NCBI RefSeq assembly: GCF_000002235.5
Contig: NW_022145597.1
Span: forward strand, 1,581,501-1,645,500
DNA length: 64,000 nucleotides
Direction: 5' to 3'
Source: Strongylocentrotus purpuratus
Taxonomy: Eukaryota > Echinodermata > Echinoidea > Camarodonta > Strongylocentrotidae
A program made the position numbers and the translations under genes. The notes below the pieces were generated by a model. The model was not told where the DNA came from. It searched no databases and saw nothing but the letters and a program-made list of their open reading frames with translations. Below, in pieces: positions 45,600-57,511 of this stretch. Position 1 is the first letter of the stretch. Each line of letters starts with the position of its first letter.

Positions 45600-47660
45600 C
45601 TGCAGGGAACAATTTCATAAACCATACATCCCAGTTAAGAGCTCTTAGCCGCAAGCCACAACTCTATAACAAATATAGACAGGTATGCATGCGAGAGATG
45701 TCAACAATTCTGGTGACTCTTTTACCGAACCAAGAGAGGCAGTCACTTTTTTTTCCTGATTAGTCAGTTAAAATTTCCGATTAAGCAAGAATTGTCATCA
45801 AACAAGTAAGTGAGACTGCTTTAACCATTCTGATCTTAGCATGCCAATCTAGTAATGATTTCCTTCTTATTGTCTGCGACGACTTTCAGGACTTTACTAC
45901 GGTACGATCGCCACACAGCGACACGGTCTGTGTAAATACCGGCTATCAGCCAGCGCGCATGAATCAAAGTGTGTGTGTGCGTAAGGGATTTTAATAGTGT
46001 GCGTGCGGGTGAGTTTATATTTGCGGTCTATGACTAGGCACAGGGAAATGGGGAGATAATAATGAGTTTAGTGAACCATCTAGCGAAACTATGCAATATA
46101 TGTTCTGACGGAATCATGTATATTATTAACCTCTAGTTACAGTTTTCGTTCAAGTGATTAAAGGGATTATAATCATAGGAAGAGATTGAATTTACATGAT
46201 TCACCTACAAGAAGGTGAACAAAAGATAATTTATATGTACTTTGATTAACAAACTGCACCGCTTGATAGGTAACTAGTGAGTACTTCAACAAGTAATGTG
46301 ATCGCAAACAGTAAATATTCTGTATCAAATATACAAGACATGTCGAATTTACGTAGGCCTATATTACATTTCGTAAATGCAAATACTTCGTTTTAATGTA
46401 TTTGTACATAATCATGTTACATTTATAATATCAATTTTTTACCATTCTGGTAATTCAATGATCAATTCCCCCAAAATAATAAACTAACAACAAAAGATTC
46501 TACACATAAACACCTTACTTTCAAAGTCTTTGAGGTATGCAGGGCACAACATGTACATATTTGTTGATATCCAGGTATTAATTTCATTAAGCTAGTGATG
46601 GAATGTCAACTCTCCCTTCAAGTTGACGGTGAGACCTGGTGATTTACTCCTTGGTTAGGACTTGAGTGACAATAATATTTATTGGATAAAATAAAAAGGT
46701 GTCTTTAACATGTCTGAAAAGGTGTATTCAGCATGTCTGAATAACATATTGCGGTGGGTTGGTCAACTCCAAGGAGAGAAGCTTGATGGCAATTGTTTGA
46801 ATCGGATGAAAAGTAAATCGTGCAGTTCATCAAAACTGAATGAACAAGATGAAAGGCTGTATATGAAAAGATGTGACAACTTATCAAGGAACAATTATAC
46901 ACTTTTCGTCTGAAATGACAGTCAACTAATTGTGAGATCTAAGGCTGTTTTTAGAATACCAGGGAAACAACACGTCATTAGAGAAACTTTTAAACATTAG
47001 TTTCCTTGCTCCTTGATATAAATGTATAATTCACTAAGAAAATGTTGCAATTTGTGATTTTCGTGAAGATTCATTAGAGTTTTGAAAGGTCTTGCGACAT
47101 CACCAACAAAATCTTGAGTAGGAGCCGTTTGATAATATCAACTCCTTCAACGGAGACATTCGAAAAAATCTTTGGTGTTGAATAAATGCATGCATTTCAT
47201 TTGAGGTTATACTGTGGTATACATGTGTAACGTTTATAAGTCACGCACAGAAAGTATAATTATTGGAGTGTTACGACAGTTACTAAAATGATAAACTGCT
47301 AAATGACCACAATTTCTTCCTGATTACGGGCAAACATCAAAATTAATTTAATTTAAAGTGTAAATCCACAGCGTAAAGATTCTAAAGAAATTGAAAGCAC
47401 AAAATAAAAATTTAAATCAGATAACTTTGATACGTGGTGCTACTCTTGATGCTATAGGATCTCTCAAGTTGTCTTTAACCTGTTCATATCATGACATACC
47501 ATTTAAGAAGAGAACACAGATCGCTATTGAAGCTGACAAGTGGTATTACCGAACGAGAACATCAATTTGATTGTCCAGGGTAAATAGATATCTATGAGGC
47601 TCTGGTATCCAAGCAGGAGAGACTGTCATTAGGGCAAGCTCCAGGGTTGACTCATGGACA
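45600..47660. other. Unannotated stretch
   Basis: A 67-codon ATG frame at 46,710-46,913 has protein-like composition and A at -3, but no domain or splice evidence. Nothing else is supported. Confidence 0.3.
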
Positions 47661-47672
47661 ACAAAGCGTAGG

Positions 47673-47834
47673 AGTCTCTCTCTCTCTCTCTCTCTCTCTC
47701 CCTCTCTCTCTCTATCTCTCTCTATCTATCTCTCTCTTTCTCTCTCTCTCTCTCTATCTATCTCTCTCTTTATCTCTATCTATCTCTCTCTCTCTTTCTC
47801 TCTCTCTCTATCTTTTTTTTCCTCTCTCTTTCTC

Positions 47835-47871
<37 letters not shown>

Positions 47872-47965
47872 GCCTCTTTTTCTTTCTCTGTCTCTCTCTC
47901 TCTCTATCTCTCTCATGATTGTGTCTCGATCCGTTTCTCCGTCTCCATCTATCTCTCTATAATAC
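47673..47965. repeat. CT-rich microsatellite, about 290 bp
   Basis: CT repeats with regular tatctatct interruptions; one of the longest pyrimidine tracts in the window. Confidence 0.95.
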
Positions 47966-48125
47966 GAATAACTAGCACATAGCACGCTCTAAATAAATCC
48001 ACTATACTGTATAACCAAGTTTACAAAATAAATAACACATGATATTAAATTAAACTTGAAACAAGTGCGAATTCAACTTTAAATAATTGCAAATTAAAGG
48101 ATGAAGATTAACGAAAAGGATTTAT

Positions 48126-48130
<5 letters not shown>

Positions 48131-48182
<52 letters not shown>
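48131..48182. repeat. CT microsatellite
   Basis: Nearly pure CT with one extra C. Confidence 0.95.
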
Positions 48183-48184
<2 letters not shown>

Positions 48185-48629
48185 TGTAGTTGATTACCCT
48201 GGCTTTTAATCGGAATGTTTTATTGCAAACAAACTCTTTAAGATCATCATGGCGATCGCCGCGTTGTTGTGTGACCATTCGCAATAAATATTAAAGGGCG
48301 TTCTTAAGCACTAGTTAGATAGAATAAAATAATTATAGGTATACCTATAGAAAAATGCAACTCGTCATTTGACTAAGCTATTGACATGACCGAAAAGACC
48401 TCTCCCACCACCCCTCCCTCTGCCCCCCCCCCCCAACAACAAATAATTATATACAATTGCAATAGTCTCGTGCGTCACCTAATGATTTCTTGAGTCTTTT
48501 CGATCTCGCTTATTTTTATAAATTAAAGATTATCATACTTTTCGTGTCTAAATGTTAGAAGGAAATAAGATGACAAAACTTTGATTTCAATTTCCTAGTA
48601 TATTGTAGAGGGTCCCCTACCCCCGCCCC

Positions 48630-49019
48630 TTAAAGGGATCCGGTAACTTTGTCTAAGATTATGAAACAAAATTCTGGATTTAGCTCATGATGCAATGATA
48701 ATTATAAACCTTTAAGTCAGTCAGGAACCCCATGACTTTTACAAGCCGATCGCCTGTCTGATTATCAAGATATTTATGATTGGAATTACAAATTTTGAAA
48801 ACCGTTCGCCTGACGGTTTTCATAACACTACAGTCTATTGGGGAAAACGAGTATGGTAAAACCGGCACTCAAAGATTTTTACTTTTTTGAGGCACTTCTT
48901 GATCATTATTCATTTTGAAGCGCAATTTTTTAGGGCTTCAATATTACACTAAATCATAGACACTGATAACACGTAGGGCCGTGTATCTCAGATTTAACAT
49001 TGTTAAACGATCCCTTTAA
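48630..49019. mobile_element. TTAA MITE, copy 2 (family with 22,675)
   Basis: TTAAAGGGATCCGGTAAC at the left and TTAAAGGGATCGTTTAAC, reverse complemented, at the right; 390 bases with TTAA at both borders. It also contains a short hairpin (aaccgttcgcctgacggtt). The first bases match the ends of the 3.07-kb element at 25,262, suggesting shared transposition. Confidence 0.8.
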
Positions 49020-49222
49020 CAAAAAAGTTCGCCTCACATTCTCAATTGATGGTTTTTAATGGAGTTATGCGTCCCCATGAAATTAAGTCGGCATTTTGCG
49101 GTGATTGATCTACATTAGGCTTAGATGAATGATTAAACATTTATAGAAACGAGTTTCTTATTAAACAAAGGCAGGTGTTGGGAGTGTCACCTTGAGCCTA
49201 GTGGTGTCACAGACACAGTGTT

Positions 49223-49262
49223 TAAAGATAAACTTGAGTTCTGGTCATGCAACTATATTGTG
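49223..49262. mobile_element. End fragment of the TTAA MITE family of 38,534
   Basis: TTTAAAGATAAACTTGAGTTC matches the terminal sequence at 51,333 and 26,523. The other end is not found. Confidence 0.45.
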
Positions 49263-49382
49263 AATGTAATTGTCTCCAAGCAATTAAGGAAAGGTTGAAT
49301 ATCTTATTTTGTCTAAATTTAGTATTGCATTCTATTACATTGTATGATTGTATTTGTTCTACTATTATTCGAGTTAAATTTA

Positions 49383-49468
49383 TTTCCTGTGTGCTTTGTA
49401 AAGCGCTTAGAGAATGATGTCTAATATTAAGCGCTATATAAATTCATTATCATTATTATTGGTACCTA
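49383..49468 (-). repeat. SINE-like 'gcgctatata-(ATT)n' junction
   Basis: tttgtaaagcgcttagagaa ... taagcgctatataaattcat then (ATT)n, the inverse orientation of the copies at 20,398 and 33,178. Confidence 0.6.
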
Positions 49469-49469
49469 C

Positions 49470-51100
49470 AGTGTACAAAAACAGGTATCTCCTATGAGGT
49501 TTGGAGATCATCGAGGACAAAAAAAGTGACTCAGTCTCGATGAAAATGCAAATACACTGCACACAGATTTGTTTATATACAAGGAGCCTCCTTGGTATAT
49601 GATTGTGACTCCACACATGTGACATGAATCGGCATGACTGATTGGTCCAATCAGGTGCAATCCCAACTCCCTGGTCCAATCACTTCAGCTATTTATCGTT
49701 TTGCGAATGAGAGGGCATTAGAAGAGCAATCCTTTTCGGGGAACATAACTTCCAAGAATGAATTTAAGAAGCTCACAATTATTTTGTTAACCCTTTACCA
49801 GAACTCAATCTTTACTACATTGGTGCATTATTATTGCCGTTATTCTTTTTTACAAATAAATATTAGAATAAACGAGACTCAGGGCAAAGGAACGAACTCT
49901 TCGGAATCTGTTATAGTGATTTTAGTACTCTATGCGATTTACGCTGTTTTTCAATGACGAGCGAATTTAACAATTGAATCACTTATTTTGTCTGTTGCTA
50001 ATGTTTTACTTTTGTTAATGTTATACGTATATTCATTGTAAAGGCACTCGAATCTGGAGAAATATATCTTTTAGATTTTGTTCCCTTTAACTGAGGTTAC
50101 GATGTCTTCAAACTGTTAAATTCCCTCCAAAAAAAATCGAATAATCCCATCATTTGAAAATAAGAAGATATCTGTATCACCCAACTTGATATACATCACC
50201 CATGCCATTCACTCTTTGTGTTGAAGAAATCGAAGATGCATATTGATTTGTGTCTTTAGTTTCTAGGTGTTATTTCAAATTACGCATTTTAATGGATTTA
50301 CAGCACTGATTAAACTACTGTCTCCTTATACAGTTCCCATACTCCCTTCTCTAATTTCCTGTGACACAGTTAAACGTCTGAGGGCACGTGTTGGAGTACA
50401 TTGACAGCATTACTTACAGAATTCAGATGAAGTCTAGAACGAACTACAAACAAAATCACAACCCATGCGCGGCGTCACAAGATCATAATAATTGTGGGGG
50501 GGGGGGGGGGTCGTGGAGGGGTTTTCTCATTTATTTACGATTGGATCCCGAAATTAAACAACAACTTCATGAATCTGAAAAGTCGTAAACTGTTAATTTG
50601 GAGAATAATGCGTAATAATAGAGAGAAGATTTGTGTATGTGTGTTTGTGAATCGATTAAGGTGTTTATTCACATCAAAAGATGAAAAATGAAATTTAGAA
50701 AACACAAAGTACAGTGTTGTCTAATCTATTAAAAACAAAAGTAACTATACACTTCTAATACATGTAACATAAAAAATTAGTGGAACAAGGTGATAGTATG
50801 AAAGTGTACACTGATATGGAGAAAGGCGACATTACAAGACACAAAAGAAACAAGATCTATTAAAGCTAGCCATTCTTACGGATTATTACGATTACTATTA
50901 AACGCGTAATATCCAACGAAATCCTACAAACTAAAATCAAAATACATAACAGAAAGGAGTAAAGCAACAGGTTGAAAAAGCACCTCATAGTGAATAAAGG
51001 TACAAAGTACAAAACACTTCATCGTCATTCCTTTGAAATCCCCGCTTCCGAGATTCAAAGAACTGTCATAAGTGTCATTTTGATTACGAGGGTTTTCTCA
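49470..51100. other. Mostly unannotated; CCAAT-type palindrome near 49,640
   Basis: ctgattggtccaatcag (49,639-49,655) is a 17-base near-palindrome of two opposed CCAAT boxes, with a further ccaatcac about 20 bases on and a TATTTAT downstream; promoter-like but unproven. A 107-codon frame (49,634-49,957) starts just there but has no recognised domain. A G run lies at 50,495-50,510. Confidence 0.3.
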
Positions 51101-51101
51101 G

Positions 51102-51276
51102 GTAGGTGGCTAAATCTGGCCAGGTTTCATTCAGTCAGAGGGAACACCTCCATTCAATTCACACTCAGTGGATTTTTACGACCAACAATACCTGTCATGG
51201 TACCCTTTAGACTGAGGTGGTGGACACGTATTGAAAAGAATGCTTCGATTATTCCGTTCGAATGGAATAGTACGAG
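51102..51276 (+). CDS. Candidate internal exon, unknown protein
   Basis: Acceptor gattacgagggttttctcag ends at 51,101 and donor tacgag|gtaaaa starts at 51,277. The 175-nt block has two leading bases and 57 codons (RWLNLARFHSVRGNT... to ...PFEWNST), then AG. The in-frame stop TAA overlaps the donor, as at 11,602. The frame is also open upstream to 50,972, so an ATG-initiated 102-residue frame is the alternative. Phase fits 42,507-42,600. The sequence is basic and aromatic-rich; family not recognised. Confidence 0.3.
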
Positions 51277-51332
51277 GTAAAACTACAACCAGAGACATTC
51301 TCGTAACAACGGTTTGCAAGGTTTTCCAGTTT

Positions 51333-51697
51333 TTAAAGATAAACTTGAGTTCTGGTTAAAAATAAAAAGATTTCTTACAGAATCAAACAAAACTTACACT
51401 GAATGTTAAAGATTACAAATAAATGTCATTTGCCAAACAATTTTGGTAGAAAATGTATACTGGCTGAGTAATGAGCAAAGAAAGTAATGAAATCAATGTA
51501 AGTAGCCCCGACACCATTTGTGTAGTCCCATATACATCTTCCTGTGTACAGTGCTTGTTACTTTACCAAGAACTCCAGAACCTTGCAGTGCAGTACACAC
51601 CAATACTTACATGCTACATGATCAACTTTTTCTGATCCATTCCACACCTTTTCTTTCACAATACAATCGCATGACCAGAACCCAATTTTATCTTTAA
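51333..51697. mobile_element. TTAA MITE, family with 38,534
   Basis: Starts TTAAAGATAAACTTGAGTTC and ends with the complement of TTAAAGATAAAATTGGGTTC. The left third has diverged or been replaced; the right two thirds match 38,534 and 53,627 closely. Confidence 0.75.
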
Positions 51698-52167
51698 AGA
51701 CCAGACACATGCAGTCATGCTTTTCATCCATGTAAACATTTTTCTTGGTAGACATGAAGTTTTTTGGTAGTCTGCAATGTTTATCTTAAGTATTAAGAAA
51801 ATAGACCTTGGTGCAAATATCACACGTCGAAAAAGAAAAAATTGACGATACAAAGCGCCATCTCAGTCTATAAATGAGAAAGATCTCCCGACGTTGGCTA
51901 TTTTGGGTTTTCAGAGCGTTATAAAACGTAATATATTTGTTTGCCGCGTAGGAGAGTTACATTCCAGAAAGTAAAGTTCGATTTCATTCCAGATCAACAC
52001 GCTGGTAACACCCTATCTCATTCCTACAAACAATTATTGTTCAGACTTTCAATTTCAAGTCAAAGGCGATTTCAATTCTTTTTATATCCTGTGGAAATCG
52101 TGTTCGGATGTACGTCATACATCTTTGTAAAATTGTTCGCACATTTCAAAGTTGATGGAAGCGCTTA

Positions 52168-52255
52168 ATAATAATAATAATAATAACAATAATATACCTA
52201 AGATTTATAAAGCGCTGGTGTACACATACAGTTTCGTAGCGCTTTACAAAACAAA
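52168..52255 (+). repeat. (TAA)n-'aaagcgctggtg' SINE-like junction
   Basis: taataataataataataaca then ttataaagcgctggtgtaca ... tagcgctttacaaaaca, a pair of inverted gcgct words typical of this family. Confidence 0.6.
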
Positions 52256-52452
52256 TGAAATGAAAATTACGGTTTAACTAAATATCTAATAAGGATCAAC
52301 AAGAAACGTGAAATGAACATTGCGCTTAATTTGGACGAATTATTGAAATTCCATTAGTTTGATTTCACGAAAGTCGTTGCGAACGTGTTACATATTCAGG
52401 AATATTTATTAATAACAATATGTACTAATCGATGGGCATTTGTCCAGTGGAC

Positions 52453-52637
52453 TTAAATGCCCTCTGTACTAGTTTGGCCAGAGGGGATTAGACCACACAG
52501 CGTGGTCACTGACAGGAGACTATCTCATCAACTCAGCTCTCAATTAACATAAGAAAAAGAGGATCATGGGGGACCAACAGGCACCGATTGGGGAAGTTTT
52601 CTATATAAAGGGAGCAAGTAGTACAGTGGGGCTTTAA
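52453..52637. mobile_element. TTAA MITE, copy 2 of 3
   Basis: TTAAATGCCCTCTGTACTAG to ggggctttaa; interior matches 44,476 and 56,346 (catgggggaccaa, caccgatt, agggagcaagtag). Confidence 0.8.
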
Positions 52638-52899
52638 GAAGAATGTAATGAAATTTCCTTTTTCTCTCTGATCAAGACGCGTTGATACCGACGGTGATAC
52701 CAAGGTAGTTGATGTTTGAAATGAAAGGCTCTCTTAGTGTACTCCCAGATCACTTTAAAAGTTTTTTTAAATTTTTCTTAAATTGTTAAATTTCTTGCAA
52801 ATTAATACACACTGCTGGAAATATTAATGGCAATGCCAATAACAAATCAATAGTTTAGAATAGGTCTGGGGCCTCTTACACGAATCAACGCCTCGCCAG

Positions 52900-53560
52900 G
52901 AGTTCAACGACATTCACCATGTGTTAACGGTCCAAACTCTCCCCTTTTTCTCCCTCACCCGACCATCCGTTTCTGCGTCTTGAAAATTCTAGGCTTTCCC
53001 CCTTTTTAGTCTTCCTTCCTTTCTTTCTTACTTACCCTCTTCTTACTTACTGAGTTGTATTTAAGTTTCTTTCTATTTTTCTTTTCTTTTTTCATTCCAT
53101 TTGCTTATCAATCCTTCTTTTCAATTGCCTTATTACATGAACCATTACATTTGAATCCTTTTCACAGATGAAATCCGTTCTTTCCCACACCATGCACATT
53201 TCGCTCATTGGACTTCTGTTTCTGCCAATCTCCTATGTAATGAACCATTCATGTATCATTTTTTCATTCCCCATTCGTTCATTGGTTTTCTTGCTGTTTG
53301 ATAGAGATGCTCATTTCCATCCTGGTTACGCCATCGGCGTGGGATCATAAGCCTAATGTGCTCCTATTCTTCCGCCCACGTCTCATGTATCCTTCAATCT
53401 ATCTTCCTCATTGTATTCCCCACCTCCCATCATCATCTTCATCATGTCTTCCATCCCATCTAATCCTGGCTCACATCTTCTCGCATCCATTCCTCATCCT
53501 GGCCATGCGCACGAGGCATAGAGCATGAGTCTAAACATTGAGGACGCACCTGCATAGTTG
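52900..53560. other. Pyrimidine-rich stretch with an acceptor-linked frame
   Basis: Within this CT-rich stretch a good acceptor (aatccttttcacag) precedes ATG at 53,168; the 60-codon frame has a hydrophobic N-terminal segment (ISLIGLLFLPISYVM) and ends TAA at 53,348-53,350. Pyrimidine bias makes hydrophobic frames likely by chance, so it is not called as a gene. Confidence 0.3.
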
Positions 53561-53626
53561 GGGAGGGAGCATTGAACATGGTAGATGTATTGCAAATTAG
53601 CGAGGCTAAAAGGATGTAGGAGGTCG

Positions 53627-54022
53627 TTAAAGAGAAGGTTGAGTTCTGGGAAGAGGTGAAAAATAATTTGTGAGCATTACTCATTCTTATTATGCAAGTG
53701 TGGAAGAACATCAGTTAAGACATGTTTCCTGAAAAGCATGGCTCTTCAAACGCCTTCATATTTTAAATATGCATGTAACATCGTAAAAATCGGGGGGGGG
53801 GCGGCTTTTTACGCCACGTGTACGTGTAGTCCCATATACATCTTTCTGTGCAAGTGTTTGTAACTTTACCAAGACTTGGCAAAATTTCTTATCATTTTGA
53901 TGATTCCAGAACCTTGCAATACACACAAATTCTTATATGCTAGAGGATCAACCTTTTCTGGTCGGTTCCACACCGTTTCTTTCACAATGCAATCGCATTA
54001 CCAGAACTCAACTTCATCTTTA
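53627..54022. mobile_element. TTAA MITE, family with 38,534, longest copy
   Basis: TTAAAGAGAAGGTTGAGTTC to the complement of TTAAAGATGAAGTTGAGTTC; 396 bases, best-preserved terminal repeats of this family. A G run (53,793) has expanded inside it. Confidence 0.85.
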
Positions 54023-54129
54023 AGTCTTCTCTTCACAATTCCCGCGCCCTCTCACTTTTCTCCTTCAATTTACCATAGGTGCTCTTTCTTTTCTTTTGCG
54101 CAATTTGACTGGGAGGCACGATCCCCCCC

Positions 54130-55960
54130 CCCCCCCCCCCCTTAGTGGCTGCCATAGCTACCACAGCTCGTCATGATTGAACACCACGTGACCGACGGCT
54201 AATGCATGCTCTGAAGAATGACACTAATTGAAATTAATCATTTGCAAAGCACTGGCACTAACGGTAATATCCGGATCTATCTATTATTCAGAGAGAGGGG
54301 GTAGGGTTCATGTTTCCTAATCACTAAAATAAATTTTCTTCTAGCTAGGGAATAAAATCGCTAAATGAAAAGCAAATATCCTGATTTATAAACACTCTGC
54401 ACATTTGAGTGTTGTTGTTCTGAAACACATTCTAATTTGCTGCTGGCTGCTTTGAAAAATGATACTTTTCTCATTTGCTAACCAAACATGAAACACTCGG
54501 GCAAATTGCCTAGTTAAATGTCGTTATGCTCTTCATATTTTCAGACCGACCATTGCACTCCCTCTGCTAAGAATACCTTCCAGATTGAACCAAAAGGCTA
54601 GTATAGCATTATTCCAGCGTCTCATCGTATACAAATTAATAAATACCTCTCTTTAGAAATCTAGCCGTCTGATTGGTCGAATTTGGAGTCGTGATATTAG
54701 CCATGCCCGCCTACCGGTCAATAGTCTTTTAAAAGATGCCTGCATTAAATTTTGGTGAGATCCCCATTAGTTTACGTGTAAACAGTTTGTTTGTGCGAGC
54801 GCGGATGCAAAATACAGCACAGTGTGTGTGCGATTCCCGAATGATTGTAACATTCAGGCAACGTTCCAGCGAAGATTTTCTGAGATGTTTTAACTCAAAA
54901 AAAGTTTGTTTTTTTTTTTACTCAAAAAATGATAAGAATTCTCTGTAGATTTTTGTGTGAATTCGGTATATAAAAGATATAAAGACTACTTTAATATACG
55001 AGACATATTTGTTTGTAAAGGCTCTCGGTGTCGCTACATACTGATATCACCCCTCGGCACGCCTCGGGGTTATGTTAAGGTGTAACGTCCACTTAAGCCG
55101 ATACAAACTAACTATCCCCATCATAGCAGTAATTCCATCTACACTATTTACCAAAGAGAGTATCTGATCTGACTATTTGCGTAGGATAAATAGGCTAATC
55201 AAACATGACAGAAGATGAATGATCTATAGTGATATCACATGTTTTATATAATTGACACGGTTATTATCAACAGAAAAAAAAATATGACAGATGACAAGTC
55301 TGGTAGAAACAGGTTTTTGTTAATGGAGAAAAGGTAGCAATAACGATTACGTGAATGTGCCTGAATCCAATAAGTGAAGCAAAACATACACCCACAAGTA
55401 CTACTATCTTGACATTGAAGTTTGACTACTTGTTTGGCTATGCCAAACATAGATATTTGATATTATTTGATAATAATATAAGTTTCTGAAATGAAAATGA
55501 AAATATATGTTATTAAGGTGAAGCTCTCTCCTGTGTGGCATTAAAAGGATACATGTCATGTATTTTACCGTTAACACTTTCATCTATATATTCAGCGATT
55601 TCAAATTCACTTTCGAATCTCCGATAGAAAAGTTATATATTTTATGGCACCAATTAAGGAAATATTTATGTTATCATGTCATACGGTAAAATATGGTAAA
55701 TGCAATTTTTTAGAATTTATGACTTTACCCTTAATACTATCACAAAAGCCACGGCAAAGCGATAAATACAAACCTGTATAAACATGCCAATCATCCTCCG
55801 AGCTATTACGGTCCGTTACCATAGCAATAATTAAAAAATGACTTTAGTTTCTATTATATACGATGGTTGGTATTTGTTTACGTGTTTGACTATTGCATGG
55901 AAGGCAGGTTAGCCTATTCTAAAGGTTAGAGATTGAACTAGTTCAACAACAAAACAAGCG
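54130..55960. other. Unannotated stretch
   Basis: C run at 54,122-54,140. A 70-codon frame at 54,736-54,948 follows a ttttaaaag word and a gattggtcga CCAAT-type box near 54,671, but no domain is recognised. Confidence 0.3.
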
Positions 55961-56012
55961 TCAGTAGTCCCCCCCCCCCCCACCCCCTCCGTACACATAC
56001 AAACGCACACCC

Positions 56013-56226
56013 TCATGCACCTAAACACATAAACACACCCTCATCCGCATATCTGCATACACATCGGGTAGAGTGCATTGAGGAGTTGACTGAAAGTCGA
56101 GTCCTGTTAAGCACCTGAACCTGCTGAAGGTCGAGATGAGCCGTGGACGTGTCAGACCATTTCTCTTCTTCTTGATGAGATGATAGAGAGCCTCTCCTCT
56201 CAGCTTCTTCATCAGATGTAGACATG
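56013..56226 (-). CDS. Candidate exon with acidic Ser/Glu-rich peptide
   Basis: On the minus strand the acceptor ttcggcttgccctctag precedes CATG; the frame from ATG at 56,225 reads MSTSDEEAERRGSLSSHQEE and stays open to 56,013. It is rich in Ser/Glu with an RRGS motif that could be a basophilic kinase site. The donor is unsettled: cag|gttcag (about 56,121), cag|gtgctt (56,115) or tgt|gtatgc further on. Composition suggests a disordered cytoplasmic or nuclear region. Family not recognised; a second frame here is also open, which weakens the call. Confidence 0.3.
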
Positions 56227-56345
56227 CTAGAGGGCAAGCCGAAGGGTTGTTAGTTGACTAGGGTGGGGTCGTAGTAGGGGTATTCAGAAAACCAGCGCTC
56301 TATCCCCTCCTTTCTTTATCGTTCTTTGCAAGCCGTTGTCTCCAC

Positions 56346-56515
56346 TTAAAGGCCGTCTGTTCTAGTTTGGCTAGGAGAGATTAGACCACCCAGGGTGGTC
56401 ACTAACAGGTGGCTATCTCATCAACTCAGGATCATGGGGACCAATGGTCACCGATTAGGCATTGTTTTCTATATAGAGGGAGCAAGTAGCTCCGAGTAGT
56501 ACAGTGAGGCCTTAA
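56346..56515. mobile_element. TTAA MITE, copy 3 of 3
   Basis: TTAAAGGCCGTCTGTTCTAG to gtgaggccttaa with TTAA at both borders; an internal deletion of about 25 bases relative to 44,476. Confidence 0.8.
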
Positions 56516-57477
56516 CATGCTTAATAGAGAGCTACAAGCAATTCAATCTTCAAGTTTTCGATGTACACCTTCTATATCTTATTTAATTTATCATGTAATC
56601 AGGATGATACCTTTATTTCTTACACATTTTCTACTTCTGTACTCTACTAGGGGGAAATAGTGTCAATTTCATAGTATCAATGTCATGTTTATGCAGTCAC
56701 ATTGTAATGTGTATTTTTTTAATGATATAGAAACCATTAAATTAATATTCAAAGTCAAACCATTCGAGCAGTGGGCACGGTTCTTTTCTCGATGTTTATA
56801 ACATGTACGAACAGTGTTTTTCAAACGGGGTGCTGGCCGGGTGCCGCAAGATATCTCTTGGGGTGCCGAGAATTGTTTTAGTTATATTAAATAGTCATTT
56901 GGGAATAAGGTCAATTTCCTGAAAATAAGGTGTTAAAAACCGCTTTGTATTTTCATGAGGTAATAACATTTTGAAGATTGTTAAAGTCTTTTTTTTTTTC
57001 CTTCGCTAGCTCACTACATTTAGAAGAAAAGGTAGATTTCAAAATTGGCTTACCGCCTACATAATTGGGTACCGATACACATGGGTACACATATCCCATT
57101 TGATGGGGATGTGTCTGAATATCGTCTTATTCGAGCAGCAAGGGGGCCTGAATATATCTGATATGTTTTACATGTACATGTTTATAGAAAAACCCTTTTG
57201 ACCTTGCTCTTTCGCTTCACTTGCTCGTAACATTTAGAAACAGGACTTTATGGGTAATGAGATGTGCGAAGTTCCTCATATTTGTGCATAGAGGTGACGG
57301 CATACATAACTTTATATCTAGTGTTTTGATTGCAGAAATAACATTTGGCGCCTTAAAAATCTCACACATTATTATTATCAAAATAGCCCAAACGGTGTTT
57401 AGCCCAAAGATGGGCGTCACCGAATTTTGGAATATTGGTAGTTTCTAAATTATCTAGCGTTGATGCCCATGCGTATT

Positions 57478-57511
57478 CCCCCCTCCCCCCCCCCCCTCCC
57501 CCCCCCCCCCG
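57478..57511. repeat. Poly-C tract
   Basis: Interrupted C run of about 34 bases; the antisense Gly-rich frame is an artefact. Confidence 0.9.

Noticed and set aside
46710..46913. 67-codon plus-strand ATG frame
   Set aside because: Reasonable composition but no domain, splice evidence or conserved start beyond A at -3; left as unannotated.
47776..47985. Arg/Glu-rich minus-strand frame
   Set aside because: Antisense of a CT microsatellite.
49634..49957. 107-codon plus-strand frame
   Set aside because: Longest unexplained ATG frame outside repeats and the THAP locus, but it contains no recognisable domain and its latter half is AT-rich; kept only as context for the CCAAT palindrome.
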